This document shows positions 7,747 to 15,355 of a stretch of 64,000 nt of DNA, piece after piece; positions within the stretch are counted from its first letter, which is position 1; each line of letters opens with the position of its first letter. A program made the position numbers and the translations under genes. The notes under the pieces were generated by a model, which ran no database searches, was not told where the DNA came from, and saw only the letters and a list, made by a program, of their open reading frames with translations. The DNA is from Geomonas diazotrophica. Its GTDB lineage: Bacteria; Desulfobacterota; Desulfuromonadia; Geobacterales; Geobacteraceae. The stretch spans positions 1-64,000 of the forward strand of contig NZ_JAHLMF010000001.1 in the NCBI RefSeq assembly GCF_018919385.1. The letters are read 5' to 3'.

Positions 7747-7798
7747 CAGCGGACTGTTAATCCGTGTGTCGTAGGTTCGAGTCCTACCTCGGGAGCCA
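7747..7798 (+). pseudogene. tRNA-Asn(GTT) 3' fragment, probable attR of the island
   Basis: From the base of the anticodon stem to CCA this is a textbook tRNA-Asn: anticodon stem 7749-7753/7761-7765 with GTT at 7756-7758, T-stem GTAGG/CCTAC around TTCGAGT (7771-7787), acceptor strand CTCGGGA (7788-7794), G discriminator and encoded CCA (7796-7798). The matching 5' acceptor strand TCCCGAG and the D-arm are absent upstream, where AT-rich island sequence begins. Such a 3' remnant is the expected duplicate left by integration into a tRNA gene. The intact copy should lie at the far left end of the island. Confidence 0.8.
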
Positions 7799-7807
7799 AA
7801 AATCAAT

Positions 7808-7835
7808 AGGGTTACGACATTGTCGTGACCCTTTT
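7808..7835 (+). terminator. Rho-independent terminator after tRNA-Asn
   Basis: AGGGTTACGAC (7808-7818) pairs with GTCGTGACCCT (7822-7832) across a three-base loop, with one G:U pair, and a T-run follows. It belonged to the original tRNA-Asn gene and supports the view that chromosome resumes here. Confidence 0.8.
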
Positions 7836-7949
7836 TCATTTCCCCCCCTTCTTTCGCTCCTCACCGTGCAAGGCTCGGCCAGACACAACCGACCACATCG
7901 CGCTGCCAAAGAATATAATAATTTTCCTACACATCGCGCCCCCCTCTCC

Positions 7950-7977
7950 TTAAGTTCCTGCAACTCCATGTTATAGT
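7950..7977 (+). promoter_or_regulatory. Sigma-70-type promoter for the TiaS-like/MoSto-like pair
   Basis: TTAAGT (7950-7955), a 16-base spacer and TATAGT (7972-7977), 41 bases upstream of the first start codon. The -10 is good and the -35 moderate. Confidence 0.45.
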
Positions 7978-8017
7978 ATGTCGGGTCCTTCTCCTTAACC
8001 CAAAGAGAGCAGCCGCC

Positions 8018-8764
8018 ATGCCCGTACGAGTCCTGATAGCCATCGACGACACGGATAATTCTGTCAGCAGGGGAACCGGTGAAATAGCCTCGCTCATCGC
8101 CGACGCCATCGATCAGAACGGCTGGGGGGTTGCCGGCTTCATCAGCCGACACCAGTTGCTGGTACACCCCGACATACCCTACACCTCGCACAACAGCGCC
8201 ATGTGCTTCCCGGTCGATATGCCGCAAGAATACCTGGAGCCGTTGGTATCTTTCGCCTGCGGCTTCCTGGAGCGGGAATGCGCCGAGGGGTCCGATCCGG
8301 GACTCTGCGTCGCGGTCCCGGAGCAGGTTCCGGTCGCCGCCGATCTGATTGCATTCGGGAGACGGGCAAAGCAGGAGGTGATCACCAAGGGTGAGGCCCT
8401 GGCGCTGGCGGGCAGGCTCGGCGTGCACCTGTCCGAGCATGGCGGGACCGGCCACGGCGTGATAGGCGCCCTTGCCGGCGTTGGCCTGCGGTTGTGGGGA
8501 AGTGACGGCCGCATGAGGGGAAGCCTCGCCGGGGTGCGCCCCGGGCAGTTGCTCACCGTGCGCGAGCTCCTTGCGCAGCCGGACGTCGATGCCGTGAGCT
8601 GCGCCGACGGGAGTACCGCGGGCCTTGAAGAGCTGGTCTCCATAGGGGACAAGCCGAAGACGGTGCTGCGCGACGGGGCATCGGTGCTGCTGGTGCGCCC
8701 CGCGGACCCGTCAATCGGCACCGCATGGGAGACCCTGCCCCGTAGGCTGCTGCGCGAATATTAG
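8018..8764 (+). CDS. TiaS-like nucleotide-binding protein lacking the RNA-binding domains
   Basis: A 248-residue protein from ATG 8018. The N-terminus IAIDDTDNSVSRGTGEIA matches the I-D-D-T-D motif of TiaS, the archaeal tRNA-Ile2 agmatinylcytidine synthetase. A second TiaS-like motif, GGTGHGVIGALAGVGL, sits at about residue 142. Archaeal TiaS continues with an OB-fold and a zinc ribbon that bind tRNA; these are absent, so a tRNA-modifying role is doubtful and another ATP-dependent reaction is more likely. It ends 27 bases before the molybdenum-storage-like gene and shares its promoter, so a common task such as metal or cofactor handling is plausible. Bacterial members are sometimes labelled as ABC transporter substrate-binding proteins, which nothing in this sequence supports. 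Confidence 0.6.
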   Translation: MPVRVLIAIDDTDNSVSRGTGEIASLIADAIDQNGWGVAGFISRHQLLVHPDIPYTSHNSAMCFPVDMPQEYLEPLVSFACGFLERECAEGSDPGLCVAVPEQVPVAADLIAFGRRAKQEVITKGEALALAGRLGVHLSEHGGTGHGVIGALAGVGLRLWGSDGRMRGSLAGVRPGQLLTVRELLAQPDVDAVSCADGSTAGLEELVSIGDKPKTVLRDGASVLLVRPADPSIGTAWETLPRRLLREY

Positions 8765-8791
8765 TGAACCAAACTCCTGGAGGCTGAATCA

Positions 8792-9595
8792 ATGAATGCA
8801 CGACATGAAATCGAATCGCACCTGAAGGGGGAGACACTGGTCCGCAAGGGGCTCAAACGCGGGGCAGGTGCAGCGACGCTCCGACTCGTCCCGGATCTGA
8901 ACGTGGTCAAGATCGGCGGACATGGGATCATCGACTACGGCCGCGAGGTGGTCCTGCCCCTTTTGGAGGAGATCGGCGAGCTTTCCCGGGAGAACCAGGT
9001 CATGGTGGTTACCGGCGGCGGGGTCAGGGTGCGCCACATCCTGGATATCGGCATCGACCTGGGCATGCCGACCGGCGTCCTTGCCGAACTCGCCGGCAAA
9101 ATAAGCGAGCAGAACGCCGAGATCGTGACCCTGCTTCTCTCCAAATGGGGGGGGAGCCGGGTCAAGACCGGCGACCTCCTCGACCTCCCCACCATGCTGC
9201 ACCTGAAGCTGCTGCCGGTGATCCACGGCACCCCGCCCTACGGGCTCTACGAGCACCCGCCCGAGACGGGGCTGATCCCTCCGCACCGCACCGACACGGG
9301 CGCGCTGCTCATGGCGGAGGTGCTGGGCGCTAAGAGCTGCATCCTGGTGAAAAACGTCGACGGTCTCTTCACCGAGGATCCCCGCGTGAACCCCAAGGCG
9401 GAGCTGATCGAGGAGATCACGGTGGACGAGCTGATCAAGCTGGACATGGAGGACATGGTCCTGGAGCGGAAGATGCTTTACCTCCTGCGGGACATGGCCA
9501 ACGTGAAGGAGATTCGCATCGTCAACGGCCACAAGCGCGGCACCGTGGGGATGGCGATCCGCAAGGAAAAGGTTGGCACCCTGATCCGCGTGTGA
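8792..9595 (+). CDS. Molybdenum storage protein-like amino acid kinase-fold protein
   Basis: A 267-residue protein from ATG 8792 with TGGAGG upstream. It belongs to the amino acid kinase fold (UMP kinase-like) and matches molybdenum storage protein subunits MosA/MosB best: VVKIGGHGIIDYGR at about 38, VMVVTGGGVRVRH, then PPYGLYEHPPETGLIPPHRTDTGALLMAE, VKNVDGLFTEDP and a C-terminal VNGHKRGTVGMAI. In Azotobacter the alpha and beta subunits form a cage that packs polyoxomolybdate at the expense of ATP. Only one subunit gene is present here, so a homohexamer or a related UMP-kinase-like function is possible. The preceding TiaS-like gene is in the same operon. After its stop, 9596-9635 contains a degraded copy of its own last codons. 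Confidence 0.7.
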   Translation: MNARHEIESHLKGETLVRKGLKRGAGAATLRLVPDLNVVKIGGHGIIDYGREVVLPLLEEIGELSRENQVMVVTGGGVRVRHILDIGIDLGMPTGVLAELAGKISEQNAEIVTLLLSKWGGSRVKTGDLLDLPTMLHLKLLPVIHGTPPYGLYEHPPETGLIPPHRTDTGALLMAEVLGAKSCILVKNVDGLFTEDPRVNPKAELIEEITVDELIKLDMEDMVLERKMLYLLRDMANVKEIRIVNGHKRGTVGMAIRKEKVGTLIRV

Positions 9596-9724
9596 TGGGT
9601 GTAGACGGCGGACGAGGTCGGCACTCTCATGTGATGCATCGACTAGCCGCACACATGGTCAACCTGTATAATGAAGGTGTATCCCCTCCTCATGGAGGAA
9701 AAAAAGGAAAGGAGGCACCCTTTC

Positions 9725-9937
9725 ATGGCGGGTAAAATCTTTTATCGGCACAGGACCAAGATGCAGGACGGAGCCCATCAGCCGCGCCACGTGCTGGTGG
9801 CGGTAGCGGACCTCGATCTCAAGGTGTACGGCCAGCACATGCGCATGTGCGAACTGAAGTTCATCGCGGAGTCGCTGGGCGCAGAGCTGCTTGAGCTGCC
9901 GCGCGGACCGAAGCACCAGGGTGAAGAGGAAGACTAG
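9725..9937 (+). CDS. Small conserved-looking hypothetical protein
   Basis: A 70-residue protein from ATG 9725, with AAAGGAGG about ten bases upstream; an ATG at 9671 would add 18 charged residues but has a weaker site. The sequence FYRHRTKMQDGAHQPRHVLVAVADLDLKVYG looks like a short folded domain with several His residues. No family is recognised. It stands alone between the MoSto-like gene and a terminator. Confidence 0.5.
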   Translation: MAGKIFYRHRTKMQDGAHQPRHVLVAVADLDLKVYGQHMRMCELKFIAESLGAELLELPRGPKHQGEEED

Positions 9938-9960
9938 GACGGTTCGAAGCAGAAACGGTG

Positions 9961-9989
9961 AAGGGGGCTGTCGCCATGGCGGCCCCCTT
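9961..9989 (+). terminator. Hairpin terminator
   Basis: AAGGGGGC (9961-9968) pairs with GCCCCCTT (9982-9989), enclosing an inner GCCATGGC; a modest T-rich tail follows. It ends the plus-strand gene at 9725-9937 and also lies downstream of the convergent lipoprotein gene. Confidence 0.65.
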
Positions 9990-10014
9990 TACTTTTCAAG
10001 GCTGGAATTTCGTG

Positions 10015-10170
10015 TCAGTACCTGCGCTCGCCGTAACCGCCGCGGTCGTCGTAACGCCCGCCGTCGTGGCGGCCGTAGTCGTAATCCCGGTCATGCCACC
10101 AGCACGGGCAACACCCCGACAGCACGGTGGCAAGAAGCAGCAACCCGATGGATATTCTCATCTTTCTCAT
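10015..10170 (-). CDS. Small lipoprotein
   Basis: A 51-residue protein from ATG 10170 with GGAGAG upstream on the minus strand; a longer frame to 10197 lacks a good site. The signal peptide ISIGLLLLATVLSGC ends in a lipobox (L-S-G-C), giving a mature peptide of about 30 residues rich in Asp, Arg, Gly and Tyr (DRDYDYGRHDGGRYDDRGGYGERRY is the gist), which looks unstructured. Similar tiny lipoproteins with D/R/Y-rich tails occur in many Geobacteraceae without known function. It is convergent with the gene before it. Confidence 0.6.
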   Translation of the reverse strand: MRKMRISIGLLLLATVLSGCCPCWWHDRDYDYGRHDGGRYDDRGGYGERRY

Positions 10171-10298
10171 GATGATCTCTCCTCTATGCGGCAGCATCTG
10201 CCATCTTCATTGTAATCCAAGCGACAGCGTTCTTGACAACCTTCTTCCCTCCCCTTTCCGTCCCCTGCCCCGCCAGCGTTCAAACTGCCTTGAGGCGC

Positions 10299-10348
10299 TT
10301 GACATCCGCTCTACAGTGACCTATAGTCAAATCTGACCGTTGGTCACT
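10299..10348 (+). promoter_or_regulatory. tetR-efflux operon promoter with palindromic operator
   Basis: TTGACA (10299-10304), a 17-base spacer and TATAGT (10322-10327) form a near-consensus promoter. AGTGACC (10315-10321) and GGTCACT (10342-10348) form a 7-bp inverted repeat around the -10 box, and a tighter palindrome TGACC-GTT-GGTCA occupies 10334-10346. This is a likely binding site for the TetR protein encoded 19 bases downstream, so the operon should be autorepressed. Confidence 0.75.
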
Positions 10349-10366
10349 TTTCCCAGGAGAACCACG

Positions 10367-10996
10367 ATGACAACCATCGAGACCGAGAACCCCGCCGGCC
10401 GCCAGTCAGGCCGCAGGGCGAAGAGGAGCGAGGAAACCAGGGAGCGGATCTTCCGCGCCGCGCTTAACCTCTTCGCGGAGAAGGGCTTCAACGCCACCAC
10501 AATAGAGGCGATCACCGCAGCAGCCGACGTCGGCAAGGGCACCTTCTTCAACTACTTCGACAACAAGGAAAGCGTCCTTTTGGAGTACCGGGAACTGCAG
10601 ATGGCGCGGGTGGCCGACTTCGTGGCGGCGCACCGGGATTCGGACCGGCCGCTCGCGCCGCTTTTGTTGCAACTGGCGCTGACGCTGACCATGGAGCAGG
10701 AAAAGGGTCCCGGCCTGATCCAGAGCCTCATGACCGCCGTTTTCGGCAGCGAGACGGTCCAAAAGCGGATGGCGGAGGCCATGGAGGGGAACATCCGGCA
10801 GCTCTCCGCCCTGATTGCACGGCGCCAGCAGTCGGGGGAGATCCGCAGCGACCTGGACGCGTTCAGCGTTGCGCAGAGCTTTCAGCGCATCATTTTCGGC
10901 ACCATGATCACCTGGTCGCTCAGCCCGATCGACCCCCTGGAAGAGAACTTGAAGAAGAGCATCCAGATCTTCGTCGACGGAGCCCGCTCGAAATAG
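10367..10996 (+). CDS. TetR/AcrR family repressor of the efflux operon
   Basis: A 209-residue protein from ATG 10367 with AGGAG seven bases upstream. The N-terminal TetR DNA-binding domain is clear: RERIFRAALNLFAEKGFNATTIEAITAAADVGKGTFFNYFDNKE. The C-terminal ligand domain is all-helical with a family-variable pocket. It is the first gene of an operon running through the outer membrane channel, adaptor, two ATPases and two permeases, with only 23 bases to the next gene. The palindromes in its promoter point to autoregulation relieved by a transported compound. The inducer is unknown. Confidence 0.9.
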   Translation: MTTIETENPAGRQSGRRAKRSEETRERIFRAALNLFAEKGFNATTIEAITAAADVGKGTFFNYFDNKESVLLEYRELQMARVADFVAAHRDSDRPLAPLLLQLALTLTMEQEKGPGLIQSLMTAVFGSETVQKRMAEAMEGNIRQLSALIARRQQSGEIRSDLDAFSVAQSFQRIIFGTMITWSLSPIDPLEENLKKSIQIFVDGARSK

Positions 10997-11019
10997 CAAC
11001 AGGCAACAAAGGACACGCC

Positions 11020-12357
11020 ATGATCGCAAAGACCTTGAAACTGTTGGCCGTTTCACTGCTGCTCGGGATGGCCGGCAGACAGGCCGCCGCCCAGGACTCC
11101 CCACCCCTTGCGCTGTCGCTGGACCAGGCCATCACCCGGGGGCTGGACAACAACCTGAACGCGCTTCTGGCCAGGGCGCGGGTGGACGAGGCGGAAGGGA
11201 CGCGGGAGCGCAGGCTCTCGAGCTACCTGCCGCACCTGCGCATCGAGACCCCCTTCGCCTGGCAGACCCGCAACCTGCGCGCCCAGGGGATCAGCCTCCC
11301 CAACTCCCCCGCCGTCGTGGGCCCCTTCACCAGCTACGACTTCCGCATCTACGGCGAACAGAGCATCCTCGACCTGCAGAGCTACCATGCCATCAAGGCG
11401 AGCGAAAAGGAAAAGCAGGCGCGGCAGGAGGATTACCGGGACGCCCGGGGGGGGGTGATCCGCCTGGTCACCGTGCAGTACCTGAACGCGGCCTACGCGG
11501 AGGCCCGGGTGGCGACGGCGCGGAGCCGGGTGCAGACCTCGGAGGCGCTGGAGAAGCTCGCCCGCGACCAGCGCGCCGTCGGGGTGGCCGACGGCCTGGA
11601 CGTACTGCGCGCCCAGGTGCAGCTCGCCAACGACCGCCAGAACCTCCTGGTGACCGCCAACAACGCGCAGCTCGCCCTGCTCGCCCTGGCGCGCAGCGTC
11701 GGCATCGATCTCGGCACTCCCATCACCCTCACCGACAAGCTCTCCTTCCGAAAGCTGGAGCCACCGCAGATCGAGCAGGGGATCCAGGCCGCGCTGGAGA
11801 GCCGCCCCGACTATCGTTCGCTCTTCTCCCAGCGCGCCTCCCTCGAGGAACAGGTGAAGGCCTCGCGCTCGCGCTACCTCCCGAGGATCGTGCTGAGCGG
11901 CAACTACGGCACCAGCGGCCAGGAGATGAGCAACCTGGACCCCACCGGGATGCTCCAGGTGAACCTGGTGCTGAACCTGTTCGACTACGACAGAAAGGGT
12001 GAGCGCCTGGAGCTGGACAGCCGCCTGGAGCGCAACCGGCTGCAGATCGCCGACCTGAAGCTCGGCGTGGAGCAGGACATCCGGGAGGCGCTCCTGAACC
12101 TGAACTCCGCCACGGACCAGGTGGCCACCGCGCGGGAGGGGGCGCAGCTCGCCGAGCGCGAACTGCAGTATGCCGGCGACCGCTTCAGAAACGGGATCGC
12201 CAACAACATCGAGGTGGTCACGGCCCAGGACGCGCTGGCGCGGGCCCGAGACAACGAGCTGAACGCCCTGGCGCAGCACGCCGAGGCGAAGATAGCGCTC
12301 GCCCGCGCCTTGGGCGACACGGAGAAGGTGTACCGGCTCTTCCTGGGCATCGAATAA
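11020..12357 (+). CDS. TolC-family outer membrane efflux protein
   Basis: A 445-residue protein with an N-terminal signal peptide (hydrophobic core LLAVSLLLGMAG, cleavage after QAAA-Q). Two repeated outer-membrane-efflux domains follow, each with long amphipathic helices and the usual ARxxYLPxI/V-type motif (SYLPHLRIETP near residue 67, SRYLPRIVLSGNYG near 285). It should form the trimeric channel that spans outer membrane and periplasm and docks on the HlyD-type adaptor encoded next. Gene order tetR-tolC-hlyD-ABC-ABC-permease-permease is a common Geobacteraceae exporter layout. Confidence 0.9.
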   Translation: MIAKTLKLLAVSLLLGMAGRQAAAQDSPPLALSLDQAITRGLDNNLNALLARARVDEAEGTRERRLSSYLPHLRIETPFAWQTRNLRAQGISLPNSPAVVGPFTSYDFRIYGEQSILDLQSYHAIKASEKEKQARQEDYRDARGGVIRLVTVQYLNAAYAEARVATARSRVQTSEALEKLARDQRAVGVADGLDVLRAQVQLANDRQNLLVTANNAQLALLALARSVGIDLGTPITLTDKLSFRKLEPPQIEQGIQAALESRPDYRSLFSQRASLEEQVKASRSRYLPRIVLSGNYGTSGQEMSNLDPTGMLQVNLVLNLFDYDRKGERLELDSRLERNRLQIADLKLGVEQDIREALLNLNSATDQVATAREGAQLAERELQYAGDRFRNGIANNIEVVTAQDALARARDNELNALAQHAEAKIALARALGDTEKVYRLFLGIE

Positions 12358-12367
12358 CTGCGAGGTC

Positions 12368-13375
12368 ATGCACGCCATGAAAAGAAAACTGATCCCGATC
12401 CTCCTGCTGGTCGCCGTGCTTGTCGGCGCCGGATACTTCTTCACCCACCGCGCCAAGAGCGACGCCGAGGCCACCTCGATCGTCCTCTCGGGGAACATCG
12501 AGGCACACGAGAGCGTGGTCGGCTTCAAGGTCCCCGGGCGGCTCGCGGAACTCCCGGTCGAGGAGGGACAGCTGGTCAAGGCGGGCGACGTCCTGGCCAG
12601 GCTGGACCAGGGCGACTACCGGCAGCAGATGCAGATCGACGAGGCGGCCGTCGGCACCCGGGAGGCCGAGCTGGGGCTGGCCACGGCGGGGAGCCGTCCG
12701 CAGGAGAAGAAGGCGGCGCACCAGTCGGTGCTGGACGCCCAGGCGGACTACGAGCTGAAAAAGCACGACCTGCAGCGCTACCAGTCCCTCTACGAGAAGG
12801 ACGAGGTCTCGGCACAGGTGCGGGACACGGCCGCGGCGGCCCTGAAGCGGAGCCAGGCGGCACTTGAGCGGGTCAAGCAGAACTACGACCAGGTGCTGGA
12901 GGGGGTGCGCAAGGAGCAGGTGGACGTCAACCGCGCCGCGGTCCGCTCGGCGCGCCAGGCGCTGGAACTCTCAAAGATCAAGCTCTCCTACACGACCCTC
13001 CAGGCACCCATCACCGGCGTGGTGCTGGTGCGCCAGGCCGAACTGGGCGAGGTGCTGACCGCAGGGACGCCGGTTGCGACCATCGCGGACCTGGACCACC
13101 TCTGGATGCGCGGATACCTGGGCGAGACCGACCTCGGCCGGGTGAAACTGGGCCAAGTAGCCACGGTGAAGACGGACAGCTACCCGGGCAGGACCTACCG
13201 GGGGCGGGTCTCCTTCATCTCCTCCCAGGCCGAGTTCACCCCGAAGTCGGTGGAGACCCACAAGGAGCGGGTGACCCTGGTGTACCGCATCAAGATCGAG
13301 CTGGAGAACCCCGCTCACGAGCTGAAGCCGGGGATGCCCGCGGACGCGACCCTCGCCGTGGCGCCGGCCAGGTGA
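12368..13375 (+). CDS. HlyD-family periplasmic adaptor (YbhG-like)
   Basis: A 335-residue membrane fusion protein; ATG 12368 is taken, but ATG 12377 (MKRKLIPI) is equally good. One N-terminal membrane segment (LIPILLLVAVLVGAGYFF) is followed by a lipoyl half-motif (VVGFKVPGRLAELPVEEGQLVKAGDVLARLD), a helical hairpin of about 120 residues, the second lipoyl half (LQAPITGVVLVRQAELGEVL) and a beta-barrel/membrane-proximal region. The long coiled coil is right for contact with TolC. The stop is two bases before the first ATPase start. It resembles E. coli YbhG, which works with YbhFSR. Confidence 0.9.
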   Translation: MHAMKRKLIPILLLVAVLVGAGYFFTHRAKSDAEATSIVLSGNIEAHESVVGFKVPGRLAELPVEEGQLVKAGDVLARLDQGDYRQQMQIDEAAVGTREAELGLATAGSRPQEKKAAHQSVLDAQADYELKKHDLQRYQSLYEKDEVSAQVRDTAAAALKRSQAALERVKQNYDQVLEGVRKEQVDVNRAAVRSARQALELSKIKLSYTTLQAPITGVVLVRQAELGEVLTAGTPVATIADLDHLWMRGYLGETDLGRVKLGQVATVKTDSYPGRTYRGRVSFISSQAEFTPKSVETHKERVTLVYRIKIELENPAHELKPGMPADATLAVAPAR

Positions 13376-13376
13376 C

Positions 13377-14348
13377 ATGAGCGGCTCCGAGAACGCCATA
13401 GAGCTCAATGGGCTCACCAAGTCGTTCCCCGGCGTGCGCGCCGTGGACGGGCTGAGCTTTGCCGTGCGGCGCGGCGAGATCTTCGGACTGGTCGGCCCCG
13501 ACGGTGCCGGCAAGACCACCACCATGCGCATGCTGGCCGGCGTACTGGCCCCGGACGAGGGAAGCGCCACGGTCGCCGGCTTCGACCTGGCGCGGGACGC
13601 CGAGCGGGCCAAGCACCGCATCAGCTACATGCCGCAGCGTTTCGGGCTCTACGAGGAGTTGACCGTGGACGAGAACATCCGCTTCTACGCGGACCTCTTC
13701 GGCGTGCCGCGCCGGGAACGGGAAGAGCGCTCGGCGGAACTGCTCAAGGCGGCAGGGATGGCGGAATTCCGTTCCCGCCTGGCCGGGAAGCTCTCCGGCG
13801 GCATGAAGCAGAAACTGGGGCTCGTCTGCGCGCTGATCCACACCCCGGAGGTGATGCTGCTGGACGAGCCGACCAACGGGGTCGACCCGGTCTCGCGGCG
13901 CGACTTCTGGCGCATCCTCTACACCCTCTTGGACCAGGGGGTGACCATCCTCACCACCACCGCCTACCTGGACGAGGCGGAGCGCTGCCACCGCGTGGCG
14001 CTCTTGCACGAGGGGCGCATGCTCTTTTGCGACACCCCGGCCAACCTTAAGGCTTCCCTTCCCGGCGCCGTCCTCTCCATCGTCTGCGCCGACCCGCGCC
14101 CGGTCCGGGACCTCCTCGCCGGGACGGAGGGGATCTCCACCGTCATGATCGTGGGAGACGGTCTGCACCTGGTGGTCCGCGACCCGCAGCGCATGATCCC
14201 GGAACTGCGCAGCCGGATCGCCGCTGCCGGGCTCTCCTGCGACGCCATCGAGCAGGTGGCCCCGTCCATCGAGGATCTGTTCGTCGAAGCGGTACAGGGT
14301 GACTGGGGTGACAATGGCCACGAACGTGACAGAGGGGGCGAGCGATGA
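13377..14348 (+). CDS. ABC exporter ATPase 1 (YbhF N-half-like)
   Basis: A 323-residue ATPase. Walker A is GLVGPDGAGKTTT, with Asp where most have Asn (also usual in the first half of YbhF). The signature is LSGGMKQKLGL, Walker B is VMLLDEPTNGVDP, and the H-loop position carries Thr-Ala (TTTAYLDEAE) rather than His, so this half may be weakly catalytic. The final ~100 residues form the C-terminal domain seen in drug and lipid ABC-2 exporters. Its last four bases overlap the start of the second ATPase, so the two are translated as a coupled pair, equivalent to the single fused YbhF polypeptide of E. coli. Confidence 0.9.
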   Translation: MSGSENAIELNGLTKSFPGVRAVDGLSFAVRRGEIFGLVGPDGAGKTTTMRMLAGVLAPDEGSATVAGFDLARDAERAKHRISYMPQRFGLYEELTVDENIRFYADLFGVPRREREERSAELLKAAGMAEFRSRLAGKLSGGMKQKLGLVCALIHTPEVMLLDEPTNGVDPVSRRDFWRILYTLLDQGVTILTTTAYLDEAERCHRVALLHEGRMLFCDTPANLKASLPGAVLSIVCADPRPVRDLLAGTEGISTVMIVGDGLHLVVRDPQRMIPELRSRIAAAGLSCDAIEQVAPSIEDLFVEAVQGDWGDNGHERDRGGER

Positions 14349-15355
14349 ACGGCGCAGCCCCGGCAGTCGTGGTGCGAGACCTCGTCAAGCGCTTCGGCGA
14401 CTTCGTCGCGGTGGACAACATCTCGCTCGAGGCTAGCCCCGGCGAGATCTTCGGTTTCCTGGGGCCCAACGGCGCCGGCAAGTCCACCACCATCAGGATG
14501 CTCTGCGGGCTGCTGCGGCCGACCTCGGGGGAGGCGCTGGTGGCCGGGCTGGACGTGGCGCGCGAGCCGGAGCGGGTGCGGCAGAACATCGGCTACATGT
14601 CGCAGAAGTTCTCCCTGTACAACGACCTCAAGGTGATCGAGAACCTGCGCTTCTTCGCCGGGATGTACAGCGTCTCGGCGGCCAACCTGAAGGAGCGCAT
14701 CGACTGGGCCATCGACATGGCCGGGCTCTCCGGGCGGGAGCAGCTCCTCACCGGAACCCTCGCCGCGGGGTGGAAACAGCGCCTCGCCCTGGGGTGCGCC
14801 GTGCTGCACCGCCCCCCCATCGTCTTCCTCGACGAGCCGACCTCGGGGGTCGATCCCATCTCCAGGCGGCTCTTCTGGGAGCTGATCCACCGCATGGCCG
14901 ACGACGGGGTGACCGTCTTCGTGACCACCCATTACATGGACGAGGCCGAGTACTGCAACCGCCTGGTGCTGATCGACCGGGGCAAGATCGTCGCCTCGGG
15001 TTCCCCGCTGGAGCTGAAGCAAAAGAGCATGGAGGGAAACCTGCTGCTGCTCGAGTGCGACCAGGTGGGGAAGGCCCTGGAGGAGTTGCAGGAGGCGCCG
15101 GGGGTGACCGACGCCGCCATCTTCGGAAGCGCGCTGCACCTGGTGGTGCCCTCCGCGCAAGAGGCCATCCCGCAGGTCAAGGCGTACCTCGCCGGCCGCG
15201 GCATCACCACGACCCGCATCGAACAGATCCGCCCCTCCCTCGAGGACGTCTTCGTCTCGCTCACCGGCTTGAACAGGGATGAAGGGGATGAAAGGGATAG
15301 AAGGGATAAAGCGGAGACAAGAGTAGATAACGACAAGGAGAAGGCGCAACCATGA
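14345..15355 (+). CDS. ABC exporter ATPase 2 (YbhF C-half-like)
   Basis: A 336-residue ATPase. Walker A FLGPNGAGKSTT is canonical, Walker B is IVFLDEPTSGVDP and the H-loop TTHYMDEAEYCN is intact, but the signature is LAAGWKQRLALG instead of LSGGQ. With partner 1 this gives one good site and one degenerate site in the heterodimer. The last ~25 residues are a highly charged tail (NRDEGDERDRRDK) encoded by four 9-bp GGGATRAAR repeats at 15276-15311, which probably extended the frame. The stop overlaps the next start by four bases. Confidence 0.9.
   Translation: MNGAAPAVVVRDLVKRFGDFVAVDNISLEASPGEIFGFLGPNGAGKSTTIRMLCGLLRPTSGEALVAGLDVAREPERVRQNIGYMSQKFSLYNDLKVIENLRFFAGMYSVSAANLKERIDWAIDMAGLSGREQLLTGTLAAGWKQRLALGCAVLHRPPIVFLDEPTSGVDPISRRLFWELIHRMADDGVTVFVTTHYMDEAEYCNRLVLIDRGKIVASGSPLELKQKSMEGNLLLLECDQVGKALEELQEAPGVTDAAIFGSALHLVVPSAQEAIPQVKAYLAGRGITTTRIEQIRPSLEDVFVSLTGLNRDEGDERDRRDKAETRVDNDKEKAQP

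Noticed and set aside
7680-7798. Possible complete tRNA gene at the island edge
   Set aside because: No 5' acceptor strand matching CTCGGGA and no D-arm upstream; only the 3' part is tRNA-like.
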